This document shows positions 16,917-28,572 of a stretch of 36,410 nt of DNA, in pieces; positions within the stretch are counted from its first letter, which is position 1; every line of letters starts with the position of its first letter. The notes below the pieces were generated by a model. It saw only the letters and a list, made by a program, of their open reading frames with translations. It had not been told where the DNA came from and did no database searches. This stretch comes from Methylobacterium sp. J-077 (GTDB lineage Bacteria > Pseudomonadota > Alphaproteobacteria > Rhizobiales > Beijerinckiaceae): NCBI RefSeq assembly GCF_022829365.1, contig NZ_JAKSYJ010000084.1, forward strand, positions 1 through 36,410. Direction: 5' to 3'. Position numbers and translations under genes: made by a program.

Positions 16917-19505
16917 TCAAGCGAGGGCCGGCTCGGCCTCGGCTTCCTCGGCGGCCGGGGTCGCGGCCAAGGCGCTGTTCTCCACGGCGATCACCGCGTC
17001 GAACGGCTCGATCCCGTCAAGCACGCCCGATTCGGGCAGGCAGACGATCAAGCCGCGTCCTGCCCGGGCTTGGCGGAGCCGGGCAAGACGCTCGCGCACC
17101 CCCTCGACCTTGCGCTCGTCGGGCGCCACCGCGACCACGAGGATGTCGGGTTCGCGGACGAGGCAGCGGGCCAGCTCGATCGCGACGCGCTCCCGGGCGT
17201 TGATGGCGCCGTCCGCCAGCGCGCCGGTGCTGGGCTGGATCTCGACCTTGCTGTCCAGGCCGAGGCCGTAGACCGAGGCTTCGAGGCCCTCGTCGGCCAG
17301 CACCCGCTGCACCAGCGCCCGCACCCGCGGCTCGGCATTGGCCTCGCCGAGGCTGATCCGGCCGAACAGCAGGTTCTCCTCCAGGCTCGCGGCCGGATTG
17401 ACCCGGCCGGGGTCGTGGAACTCGACCGCCCCGGCGAGGTGGGGCGGCAGCATCCGGGCGAAGGAGCGGCGGGCCTGGACCAGCCGCTGCTCGAAGGCGT
17501 CGTCGATCAGCCCGAAGCGGTGGCGGGACTCGCTGTAGCGCAGGGCCAGGCCGATCAGCCGGGTGCGGTCGCGCTGGCCGGCAGGGCCGCGGCGCACATG
17601 CCCCGCATCGGGCAGACGGACCACCAAGTCTTCGAAGTAGCCGCGCTCCGAGGCCTGAAACAGCGAATAGTTGTCGAAGAGCGGATGGTCGTTGGGCAGA
17701 TCGGCGAAGATCTCCACCGTGCTGCGGGCGACCGACAGGCCGATCTCGGTGAGCGGCCGCACCAGCTCCTCGGCCTCCAGCACCGCCCGCAGGTAGGGGT
17801 GGCGGGCGAACCGCAGGGGCGCGAAGGCGCCGCCCACCGGCTCCCCGAACAGGATGTTCTCGCCGATGCTCGCCTGATGGTTGTAGCGCTCCGGGTCGAA
17901 CGGCTCGACCAGGCGCTCGGCCCCCTTGGCGGCCAGAGCCGCCCGCATGGTCCGGCGGGCCGCGACGATCGCCGCCGCCAGCCGGGGCTGGGTCGCCGGG
18001 TCCAGGCGGCCGGTCAGGCCGCGGGCGTAGACGAAGCCGTCGAGCCCGGTGAGCCGACTGATCCCGATCAGCGCGATGTCGTCGGGGGCGTTGGCCGGCT
18101 CGGTGCCGTAGAGGAGGTTCTGCCGGAGTGAGCCCTCCATCAGGATCGCCTCACCGGCCGCGAAGGCGATGCGGCGGGCGCGCTCCGCGGCGTCGAAACC
18201 GCGCAGGTCGGCGCCCGCATAGGTGACGGCGCCCGCGGTCGGCTCGATCTGGCCGGCCAGCACCGCCGCCAGCACCCGGGCGCCGCTGCCCCGGCTGCCG
18301 GTGATCGCGACATGGCCCGGCATGGTGACGGCCACGTCGACACCGGTCAGCCGCTCGCCGCTGGCCGGGTCGAAGGCGCCGACGCCCTGGGTCGCCAGGA
18401 TTCCGGACCGGGGCAGAGGCGGCGGGGCAAGGCCCGTCCGGGGCGCCCTGGCCTGGCGCCCCTGCAGGAGCGCGATGATGCGCGCCAGATCGCGGAAGCG
18501 CGGGCGGACGGATCTGCGCACCGTCCAGAGCCGGGCGCAGATCGCGGCGAGCCAGCCGGCGAGACCGAAGGCCCCAGTGGCCGCGAGCAACGCGGCCGGA
18601 TCGACCGGCGGGGCCGGCGGTGCGCCCGGCGTCGCCGAGCGCCACAGGGCCGTGCCGATCGCGATGGCCGGGAGGATCACCGCCAGGGCGAGCGCCGGCG
18701 CCCGCGCATAGGCCAGCCGCGCCTCGGCCCGGGCGACGTTGGTGCGCATCGCCGCGACCCGAGCCGCGATGCGCTTGCGCTCGAGGGCGGCGGCGCCGTG
18801 GACCCGCACCGCCGGCAGGCGCCGCACCAGGTCGTTCAGGTTGGTCTCGGCCCGGGTGCTGGAGCGCAGGCGCAGGTCCTGCCGGTCCCGGGCGCGCTCC
18901 AGGACCAGCCCGTAGGCGAGCCCGATCGCCGCCAGGCCGATCGCCGCGGTCGGGATCAGCCGGGGCGCGGCGAGCCCGGCGAAGGCGAGCGCCAGGAGCA
19001 GCGCGGCCAGGGTCATCGCCGGCACGACGATGCCGGCGGCGAGCAGCCGGTCGCCCCGTCCCAGCACCTCGCCGACCAGGCGGGCGAGGCTGCGCGCCTC
19101 GTCCCGGGCGCCGGCCGGCGCGTCGAGGATCGCCCGCAGGACGCTCTCCCGGACGGCGTCCGCGGCCCGGTTCTGGGCCTTGAAGCACAGGCGCGCCACG
19201 ACCCAGCCGACACCCGCCAGGGCCAGCGCGCAGGCGGCGATGCACAGGAAGGCGGCGAACTCCAGCTCGGCGGGGCGCATCGGGAAGCCGTGCGCCAGCG
19301 CGATCTCGCGGCCGGGCAGCGACAGGGCGAGCCGCAGGAACGGCAGCGTCGGTGCCTCGTCGCGCGGCAGCACCGCGACCAGATCGCGCAGGCACAGCAG
19401 GGCCAGGGCGCAGAGCGGGGCGCCGACACCGACCGCGAGGGCGGCCGCTGTCGCATGCAGGCGCCGAGCCGCGCGCCAGGTCAGGACGATGGGATCGGAA
19501 TCCAT
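16917..19505 (-). CDS. ABC transporter-like membrane protein with degenerate ATPase domain
   Basis: An 862-residue protein. Residues 20-345 are a transmembrane domain (hydrophobic stretches near 20-48, 84-108, 155-205, 265-290, 303-325). Residues 365-840 are an ABC nucleotide-binding domain with a long insertion. The P-loop position reads GSRGSGAR (403-410), lacking the Lys and Ser/Thr; the signature reads LADGA (763-767); Walker B reads ILVVAVA (788-794) without Asp/Glu; the H-loop region reads LIVCLPE without His. The segment after the Q-loop occurs three times: QNLLYG (462-467), ENILFG (549-554) and ENLLFG (710-715), with FDPERYN and FHDPGRVN (about 536-542, 696-703) before the last two. 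I recall alphaproteobacterial ABC proteins with this repeated insertion, but with an intact P-loop. ATP hydrolysis by this copy looks impossible; it may be structural or regulatory. Confidence 0.8.
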   Translation of the reverse strand: MDSDPIVLTWRAARRLHATAAALAVGVGAPLCALALLCLRDLVAVLPRDEAPTLPFLRLALSLPGREIALAHGFPMRPAELEFAAFLCIAACALALAGVGWVVARLCFKAQNRAADAVRESVLRAILDAPAGARDEARSLARLVGEVLGRGDRLLAAGIVVPAMTLAALLLALAFAGLAAPRLIPTAAIGLAAIGLAYGLVLERARDRQDLRLRSSTRAETNLNDLVRRLPAVRVHGAAALERKRIAARVAAMRTNVARAEARLAYARAPALALAVILPAIAIGTALWRSATPGAPPAPPVDPAALLAATGAFGLAGWLAAICARLWTVRRSVRPRFRDLARIIALLQGRQARAPRTGLAPPPLPRSGILATQGVGAFDPASGERLTGVDVAVTMPGHVAITGSRGSGARVLAAVLAGQIEPTAGAVTYAGADLRGFDAAERARRIAFAAGEAILMEGSLRQNLLYGTEPANAPDDIALIGISRLTGLDGFVYARGLTGRLDPATQPRLAAAIVAARRTMRAALAAKGAERLVEPFDPERYNHQASIGENILFGEPVGGAFAPLRFARHPYLRAVLEAEELVRPLTEIGLSVARSTVEIFADLPNDHPLFDNYSLFQASERGYFEDLVVRLPDAGHVRRGPAGQRDRTRLIGLALRYSESRHRFGLIDDAFEQRLVQARRSFARMLPPHLAGAVEFHDPGRVNPAASLEENLLFGRISLGEANAEPRVRALVQRVLADEGLEASVYGLGLDSKVEIQPSTGALADGAINARERVAIELARCLVREPDILVVAVAPDERKVEGVRERLARLRQARAGRGLIVCLPESGVLDGIEPFDAVIAVENSALAATPAAEEAEAEPALA

Positions 19506-19887
19506 AGGGGTCCGAGGCAGGTCCGGGGTGGGTCGGCGGCGGGAGCGGGCCGCCGTGCCCGACGGGTCAGGCAGCGCATAGGCCTTCGCGCCGCCGGCGG
19601 GAAGTGTCGAGGCGGCGGCGCGGGAAGCGGCCGGCACGATCAGCCATGTTCTAGCCCCCGTCTGGAAACGCTCTAGGTTCCACGGCGAGGCCGCCGGACG
19701 GTTGCGGCGCGGCCTCTGAAGCGCACGGCCGCTTTGGTCGCATTGCGCGGGCGATCCGGTGCACCGCACACTTGAACCCGGGATCAACGGTGGGGCGACG
19801 CGTGCGGCGAGGGGTTGAGAAGATCGAACCTGACGGCTGGATCTTCCTGCCCCGCGGGCGCGCTTGCCCGCTCGCCGGGAGCGCCTG
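19506..19887. other. Divergent spacer upstream of the respiratory operon
   Basis: Separates the ABC-like gene from the act-cox operon and should hold both promoters. I see no confident -35/-10 pair. An imperfect palindrome GGAAACGCTCTAGGTTCC lies near 19664-19681 and could be a control site. The right edge has the ribosome site GGGAG for actA. The longer frames crossing this region on both strands are not protein-like. Confidence 0.4.
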
Positions 19888-20543
19888 ATGGCGCAGCTGT
19901 TCACCCCCGGCGCCGACGCGATCTACCGGCTCGCCCTGATGACCGGCGTAGCCTGCCTGGTCGGCCTGCCGGTTCTGGCGGCCGGGATCGTGCGCTCGAA
20001 CTACGTCACCGGGGTCGGCATCGCCCCGGCCCAGCCGCTGCCGTTCAGCCACAAGCACCATTCCGGCGAGCTGGGCATCGATTGCCGCTACTGCCACACC
20101 ACCGTCGACAAGGTCGCCTCGGCCGGCATCCCGCCGACGCACACCTGCATGACCTGCCATTCGCAGATCTGGACCGGCTCGGACATGCTCAAGCCGGTGC
20201 GCGACAGCTACGCCCAGGACAAGCCGCTGGAATGGGTGCGGCTGAACAAGCTGCCGCAATATGTCTACTACAATCACTCGGTGCATGTGACGAAGGGCAT
20301 CGGCTGCTCGACCTGCCACGGCGACGTGACGTCGATGCAGATGACCTACCGGGCCAACGCCTTCGAGATGCAGTTCTGCCTCGATTGCCACCGGGCGCCG
20401 GAGAAGTACGTCCGGACCCCCGACCAGGTCTGGAACATGACCTGGAAGCCGCCGGCCGACCAGGCGACCCTCGGGCCGAAGCTCGTGGCCGAGAACCATA
20501 TCCGCGGCGGTTCGCGGCTGACCGAATGCGGGATCTGCCACCG

Positions 20544-20547
<4 letters not shown>
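19888..20547 (+). CDS. actA: Alternative complex III pentaheme cytochrome c subunit ActA
   Basis: A 219-residue membrane-anchored cytochrome. One N-terminal membrane helix (about 14-34), then five CxxCH heme sites: CRYCH (66-70), CMTCH (87-91), CSTCH (140-144), CLDCH (164-168) and CGICH (214-218). The SHKHHSGELGIDCRYCH opening is typical of cytochrome c3-like ActA proteins. In alternative complex III it passes electrons from the Fe-S/quinol core toward the monoheme cytochrome and the oxidase, on the periplasmic side. ATG 19888 follows GGGAG; a longer frame from 19864 adds eight basic residues and is less likely. Its TGA overlaps the actB ATG, so translation is coupled. The gene opens the act-cox operon. 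Confidence 0.95.
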
Positions 20548-23507
<2,960 letters not shown>

Positions 23508-23509
23508 GC

Positions 23510-25522
23510 ATGTCCGGCGCTCTCGCAGGCGATTCTTTGATCCGGCCGGAGGAAACCCTTCAGGGCATCGGCGGCGCGGTCACCGCGATCCCGCTGACGC
23601 ATCCGCGAAACCGCCGCTGGTGGATCGCCTTCGCGGGGGCTGTGGCTTTGCTCGGCGTGTTCGCCTTCACCCTCGCCTACCTGCTCTATGCGGGGCCGGG
23701 GGTCTGGGCGAACAACAACGCCGTCGTCTGGGCCCTCGACATCGCCAGCTACGATTGGTGGATCGGCGTCGCGTCGGGCAGCCTGCTGGTCTCGGCGGTG
23801 CTGCTCCTGCTCGGGGCGGAGTGGCGCGGGGCGGTGAACCGCATCGCCGAGACCCTGGCGCTGCTCGCCACCGCATCCGCCGGGCTCTACCCGATCATCC
23901 ATCTCGGGCGGCCTTGGTTCTTCTTCTGGAACCTGCCCTACCCCAATACCTACGATCTCTGGCCGCAATTCCGCTCGCCGCTGCTATGGGACGCGATCGA
24001 CATCGTTGCCTTCCTGGTGATCTGCGTGAGCCTCTGGTTCATCGGCCTGCTGCCGGACCTCGCCACCCTGCGCGACCGCGCCTTCGTGGAGGCGATGCGC
24101 CAGATGGACGCCAAGGCGCCGACCCGCCGGCTCGCGCTCCTGCGGGCGCAGGTCTACGGCATCGTCGCGTCGGGCTGGCGCGGCTCGGCTGCCCATTGGC
24201 AGATCTGGGTCCAGGCCTACCGGACGGTGGCCTTGCTCGGCGTGCTGCTGGTGGTCTCGGTCCAGACCGGTGCCTCGGTGATGCTGGCCGGCTCGCTGAT
24301 GCCGGGCTGGCACAGCACGCTGCTGCCGGTGAGCTTCCTGGTGAACGCGGTCTATTCCGGTGTCGGAATCACCGCAGCGATCGTTGTGCTGATCCGTGTC
24401 GTCTACGGCCTCGACACCCTGGTCACCGCGCGCCACCTCGACGTGCTCGGCCGCCTCCTGCTCGGCCTCGGTTGCGCCAGCGCCTATTGCTACGCCGCCG
24501 AATATTTTGACACGTTCCTCAACGGCGACCCGGAAGGCCGCGCCGTGCTGGTGCGGCGCATGACCGGCGACCACGCCCTGGTCTCCTGGACGGCGGTCCT
24601 CGGCCTGGTCCTGCCGGCGCAGGTGCTGTGGTCGGCCCGCGCCCGGACGGCGCCGCTCGCGATCGCGGCGGTCGGCCTGCTGGTCGCTGCCGGCGCCTAT
24701 GCCGACCACGTCATGGTGCTGGTCGTCACGCTAACCCAGGACTTTTTGCCCTCCTCCCGGCTGCCCTACGGGCCGGATCCCTGGGGCATCGCCACCTTCG
24801 CGGGCTCGATCGGCCTGTTCCTGACCCTTCTTCTGCTGTTCCTGCGCTACCTGCCCGCAGTCTCGATCATCGAGAGCCGCCGCCTCGCTTTGGCCCGTGC
24901 CCCGGGGACCGAGGCCGCCGCCCGAGAGGCCGCGTCCCGGGCCACCCTCCGCCCGGAGGAGAATCCGGGGCCGGCCCCGCTCTGGGGCGTGTCCGCCGCC
25001 TTCGCCAGCCATGCCGACCTCGCCGCCGCCCTCCAGGCGGTGTCGGGGATCAGTCCGGACCAAGTCCATCTAGACGGGCACGGTCCGGTGCCGATGCCCC
25101 GGACCCTGCGGGCGCTCGGCCTGGAGGGGCGCTCGATCCTGCCCTACGCGCTGGCCGGCGCGCTGCTCGGCGGCGCGGGCTTCTACGCGCTCTGCGTCTA
25201 CGCCACGGCCTACGATTACGTGTTCCTGATCGGCGGACGCCCGCGCCTGTCCTGGCCGTCCTTCGTGGTGCCGAGCATCTCCTTCGCGATGATGACCGGC
25301 TGCATCGCGATCCACCTAGCGCTGCTGGTGCTCAACCGCCTGCCGCGGCTGAACCACCCGGCCTTCAACATCCCGGGCTTCCTGCGTGCCTCGGACGACC
25401 GGTTCTTCCTCTCAGCCGAGGCGCGCGACGATCGCTTCGACGCGGCCCGGTTCGAGCGGCGGCTCACAAGCCTGCCGGCCGAGGCCGGGCGCCCCCTCGA
25501 GATCCGCAGGATCCCGCGATGA
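23510..25522 (+). CDS. Fused alternative complex III subunits ActC and ActD
   Basis: A 670-residue fusion. Residues 1-455 are an NrfD/PsrC-type integral membrane protein (ActC) with about ten helices and typical loops such as YDWWIGVASGSLL, HLGRPWFFFWNLPYPNT and YAAEYFDTFLNG; it holds the quinol site. A 30-residue charged linker (about 455-487) leads to a DUF3341/ActD domain (488-670), starting PAPLWGVSAAFASHADLAAA with two further helices and ending in a soluble tail. ActC and ActD are separate genes in the studied ACIII of Rhodothermus and Flavobacterium. There is no stop or frameshift between the parts. The stop overlaps the actE ATG (ATGA). The order and the neighbours leave little doubt about the role. 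Confidence 0.92.
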   Translation: MSGALAGDSLIRPEETLQGIGGAVTAIPLTHPRNRRWWIAFAGAVALLGVFAFTLAYLLYAGPGVWANNNAVVWALDIASYDWWIGVASGSLLVSAVLLLLGAEWRGAVNRIAETLALLATASAGLYPIIHLGRPWFFFWNLPYPNTYDLWPQFRSPLLWDAIDIVAFLVICVSLWFIGLLPDLATLRDRAFVEAMRQMDAKAPTRRLALLRAQVYGIVASGWRGSAAHWQIWVQAYRTVALLGVLLVVSVQTGASVMLAGSLMPGWHSTLLPVSFLVNAVYSGVGITAAIVVLIRVVYGLDTLVTARHLDVLGRLLLGLGCASAYCYAAEYFDTFLNGDPEGRAVLVRRMTGDHALVSWTAVLGLVLPAQVLWSARARTAPLAIAAVGLLVAAGAYADHVMVLVVTLTQDFLPSSRLPYGPDPWGIATFAGSIGLFLTLLLLFLRYLPAVSIIESRRLALARAPGTEAAAREAASRATLRPEENPGPAPLWGVSAAFASHADLAAALQAVSGISPDQVHLDGHGPVPMPRTLRALGLEGRSILPYALAGALLGGAGFYALCVYATAYDYVFLIGGRPRLSWPSFVVPSISFAMMTGCIAIHLALLVLNRLPRLNHPAFNIPGFLRASDDRFFLSAEARDDRFDAARFERRLTSLPAEAGRPLEIRRIPR

Positions 25523-26055
25523 CGCGCGTCGCCGGGCTCATCCTCCTCGCGGCGCTGCCAGCCCTCTCGGCTTGCGGCGAGGCCAACATGGACGACCAGG
25601 CCCGGGCCAAGACCTGGGACCGGAACCCGTTCTTTCCCCGCCAGATCACCATGCGTCAGCCGGTCTCCGGGACCGTGCCGCGGACCGACCCGGCCCGGGA
25701 GGCGCCGCAGCCAGAGACGATCAGCCGGGACCTAGTGGAGCGCGGCCGGCAGCGCTATGCGGTGTTCTGCACCCCCTGCCACGGCCAGGACGGGCGCGGC
25801 CGGGGGATCGTCGTGCAGCGCGGCTTCCCGCATGCCGGCGACCTCACCGCCGAGCCCCTGCGCAAGGCCCCGGCCGCCGAGATCTACGACGCCATTGGCA
25901 GCGGCCGGCGCGCCATGTTCGGCATGGCGCAGATGATCCCGTCGGCCGACCGCTGGGCGATCGTCGCCTATGTCCGGGCGCTCCAGCTCAGCCAGGATTC
26001 TTCGGTGGCGAGCCTGCCACCGGACGACCGGACCCGCCTGGAGGCGACCCGGTGA
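25519..26055 (+). CDS. actE: Alternative complex III monoheme cytochrome c lipoprotein ActE
   Basis: A 178-residue cytochrome c. N-terminal lipoprotein signal with lipobox LSAC (Cys19). Heme site CTPCH at 84-88 and a distal methionine in GMAQMIPSADRW. The middle NPFFPRQITMRQPVSGTVPR is the typical extension of ActE-like proteins. It is anchored to the periplasmic face and hands electrons to the oxidase, whose CoxB subunit carries its own cytochrome domain. ATG 25519 overlaps the upstream stop, and its own TGA overlaps the GTG of actF (GTGA), so translation is coupled through the block. No other start is needed. Confidence 0.93.
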   Translation: MTRVAGLILLAALPALSACGEANMDDQARAKTWDRNPFFPRQITMRQPVSGTVPRTDPAREAPQPETISRDLVERGRQRYAVFCTPCHGQDGRGRGIVVQRGFPHAGDLTAEPLRKAPAAEIYDAIGSGRRAMFGMAQMIPSADRWAIVAYVRALQLSQDSSVASLPPDDRTRLEATR

Positions 26056-27104
26056 GCCGTCCCCTCCTCCTCGGCCTCCTCGGGCTCGGCCTGATGGCCG
26101 CCTGCTGGCTGCTGGGCGGCTGGCGCGGGGCGGCGACATCGTACCTCGCCGTCTGGCTCGTCCTCCTGGCGCTTCCGGTGGGGGCCCTGCCGATCACGAT
26201 CGTGGCCGAGCGCTTCGGCAAGCGGGTGCGCGAGCGCGGCGGCGTCGAGATGCTGGCGGGCCTGCGCCGGCTGATGGCGCTGATGCCGGTGGCCGCGCTG
26301 CTGGGGCTGCCACTGCTCGCGGCGGTGCCAATGCTCTACCCTTGGGTCGGGGCGGCGCCGCGCACGCCGCTCGCCGCGCTCTGGTTCACGACGCCGTTCT
26401 TCGCGGCCCGGGTGGTCGTCTATCTCGCGGCCTGGACCTGGCTGGCGTTCCGGTTCGCGCGGCCCTTCGACGAGCCGGGCGAGGGCCGCACCGTGCCGGC
26501 GGTGGGGCTCCACGCCGTGGTCGGCACCCTGTTCACCACCGACGTGATCGCCTCCCTCGATCCGCGGCTCGATTCCGCCCTGCTCGGCCTGCTGGTGATG
26601 ACCGCCTGGAGCGGGCTGGCCTTCGCGGCCGCGATCCTGCTCGCCTGGGAGGAGCCCGAGCCGGTGGGCCGCGGGCGCACGGCCCCCGGGCGCGGCCGGC
26701 TGGTCCCCCTGGTGGTGCTGCTCGGGCTCTGGGCGTTCCTGCACTTCGTGCAGTTCCTGATCGTCTGGTCGGCCAACCTGCCCCCGGAGGTGGCCTGGTA
26801 CTTCGCCCGCGGCGGCGGGCTCGGGCGCGGCCTGTCGATCGCGGCCGGGATCGTCGTCGTGCTGGCCGGGCTCGCGACCCTGCGGCCGGGCCGCCCGACC
26901 ACCCGGATCCTGGCCGGCGCGGCGCTCGCCGTGCACGCCCTCGAGATGTTCTGGCTGGTCACGCCGGCCCTGCGCGACCGGTTCGTGGTCCGCCCGGCCG
27001 ACGGGCTCGCCGCCCTGGCGGTGGCGTGCCTCGCCGCCGCGCTCCATCTCCTGCTGGGCGGGCGCCCGGCGCCGACAACCCGGCGCGCCGGGAGGGTCGC
27101 ATGA
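26052..27104 (+). CDS. actF: Alternative complex III membrane subunit ActF
   Basis: A 350-residue integral membrane protein with about ten predicted helices, in the place of ActF. Typical segments: VGALPITIVAERFGKRVRE, LWFTTPFFAARVVVYLAAW, LHAVVGTLFTTDVIASLDP and WAFLHFVQFLIVWSANLPPE. It is structurally a shortened relative of ActC and, in solved ACIII complexes, packs against it and may take part in proton movement (family knowledge). GTG 26052 is the start, overlapping the actE stop. Its TGA overlaps the following ATG. The region 190-215 is a Gly/Arg-rich loop. Confidence 0.9.
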   Translation: MSRPLLLGLLGLGLMAACWLLGGWRGAATSYLAVWLVLLALPVGALPITIVAERFGKRVRERGGVEMLAGLRRLMALMPVAALLGLPLLAAVPMLYPWVGAAPRTPLAALWFTTPFFAARVVVYLAAWTWLAFRFARPFDEPGEGRTVPAVGLHAVVGTLFTTDVIASLDPRLDSALLGLLVMTAWSGLAFAAAILLAWEEPEPVGRGRTAPGRGRLVPLVVLLGLWAFLHFVQFLIVWSANLPPEVAWYFARGGGLGRGLSIAAGIVVVLAGLATLRPGRPTTRILAGAALAVHALEMFWLVTPALRDRFVVRPADGLAALAVACLAAALHLLLGGRPAPTTRRAGRVA

Positions 27105-27583
27105 GCACGGGCCCCGGTCCCGGCCTAATCCCGGCGATCCTGGCCGGGCTGACCCTGCGCGGCAGTGGTTTGCTCAACGGCCGTCCGCCCCGCGGCGCGC
27201 CGGCCAATGCGCCGCGCGATCCCGACGATCCCGGCTACGAGACGCGCGACGTCGGCGTCCGCAACACCGCCCTGGTGATGGCGGGCCTGGCGCTCGCGGT
27301 GCTGACCGTCATCGGCACCATGGTCTGGATGATGGGCGCCTTCAGCGCCAGCCAGCGCCGGACCCTGCCGCCCCTAACCCGCCAGCAGACCGCGCCGCTG
27401 ACGCCGCCGCCCCCGAACCTCCAGGCGGACCCCTATGCCGACCTCGATCGCCAGCGGGTCGCGGCCGCGGCCCGGCTTGCCGGCTACGGCTACAGCGATC
27501 CGGCCCGCACCCGGGCCCGCATCCCGATCGACCGGGCCATGGACCTGATCGTCGGCTGCCCCCTCGACGCGCCGGACCGGTAG
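27101..27583 (+). CDS. Single-pass membrane protein between actF and coxB
   Basis: A 160-residue protein with a Gly/Pro-rich N-terminus, one membrane helix (about residues 54-76: NTALVMAGLALAVLTVIGTM), then a Pro-rich stretch (TPPPPNLQADPYADL) and a C-terminal soluble part. The end reads GYGYSDPARTRARIPIDRAM, resembling a YGW-D..G..RIPIDRAM pattern I have seen in hypothetical proteins beside caa3-type oxidase genes in other bacteria. It overlaps actF (ATGA) and coxB begins four bases after its stop, so it is made with both complexes. A linker or assembly role between ACIII and oxidase is an inference; no enzymatic motif is visible. Confidence 0.8.
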   Translation: MSTGPGPGLIPAILAGLTLRGSGLLNGRPPRGAPANAPRDPDDPGYETRDVGVRNTALVMAGLALAVLTVIGTMVWMMGAFSASQRRTLPPLTRQQTAPLTPPPPNLQADPYADLDRQRVAAAARLAGYGYSDPARTRARIPIDRAMDLIVGCPLDAPDR

Positions 27584-27587
27584 CAGG

Positions 27588-28562
27588 ATGACGCCGAACC
27601 ACGCCGCCCTCGAACTCTGGCCCGCCGCGGTCTCGGCCACCGCGTCCGAGACCGACCTGCTGATCCTGGCCTTCACGGTCCTGACCCTGCTGCTGACCGT
27701 GCCGGTCTTCGTGGCGATCACCTACTTCGCCCTGCGCTACCGGGAGGGCTCGGAGGCGGACCGGCAGCCATCGGGCATCCGCTCCAACCTGATCGAGATC
27801 AGCTGGATGCTGATCCCGTTCCTGCTGACGCTGATCTTCTTCGTCTGGGGTGCGCGGCTGTACATCACCTCGCGGAACGCGCCGCCCGACGCGATGGTGA
27901 TCGAGGCGATCGGCCGGCAATGGATGTGGAAGTTCCAGCATCCCACCGGCCAGGCCGAAATCAACAACCTGCACCTGCCGATCGGCCAGCCGATCCGCCT
28001 GCACATCATCAGCCAGGACGTGATCCACGCCCTCTACCTGCCGGCCGTGCGCCTGCAGATCGCCGCCCTGCCCGACCGCTACACCGACCTGTGGTTCAAG
28101 GCCGACAAGATCGGCACCTACCACCTCTACTGCTCGGAATATTGCGGCACCGACCATTCCGTGATGGGCGGCGAGGTCACCTTCATGAACCCCGGCGACT
28201 ACCAGGACTGGCTGACCCATGCCGGCGCGCAACAGGGCAAGGTCGCGGCCGGCCGCAGCCTCTACGAGGCCTATGGCTGCGCCGGCTGCCACGATCCCGG
28301 CTCGGCCGTGAAGGCCCCGAGCCTCGCCGGCCTCTACGGCAGCCCGGTGAAGCTCGCCGACGGCCGCACCGTCACGGCCGACGAGACCTGGCTGCGCGAA
28401 AAAATCCTGAACCCGAACGGCGACCGGCTCGCCGAGGGCACCAAACAGGTCATGCCGAGCTTCGCCGGGCGGATCCCGGAGGACGAACTCGGCCGCCTCA
28501 TCGATTTCCTCAAATCCTACACGGCGCCGGCCTCCGGCAAGGCCGCGCAGGCCAATCCATGA
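27588..28562 (+). CDS. coxB: Cytochrome c oxidase subunit II with fused cytochrome c (caa3 type)
   Basis: A 324-residue subunit II. Two N-terminal helices (about 23-48 and 68-90), then the CuA domain: His147 (VIHALYLP), Cys182, Glu184 and Cys186 ([10 protein letters not shown]), His190 and Met193. A C-terminal cytochrome c domain follows with CAGCH at 231-235 and a likely distal Met289 (QVMPSF). It takes electrons from ActE and delivers them through CuA to heme a in CoxA. The cytochrome fusion marks a caa3 oxidase. ATG 27588 comes four bases after the preceding stop, with AGG very close by. No signal peptidase site is obvious, in line with an N-terminal membrane anchor. Confidence 0.95.
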   Translation: MTPNHAALELWPAAVSATASETDLLILAFTVLTLLLTVPVFVAITYFALRYREGSEADRQPSGIRSNLIEISWMLIPFLLTLIFFVWGARLYITSRNAPPDAMVIEAIGRQWMWKFQHPTGQAEINNLHLPIGQPIRLHIISQDVIHALYLPAVRLQIAALPDRYTDLWFKADKIGTYHLYCSEYCGTDHSVMGGEVTFMNPGDYQDWLTHAGAQQGKVAAGRSLYEAYGCAGCHDPGSAVKAPSLAGLYGSPVKLADGRTVTADETWLREKILNPNGDRLAEGTKQVMPSFAGRIPEDELGRLIDFLKSYTAPASGKAAQANP

Positions 28563-28572
28563 AGGCGACATC

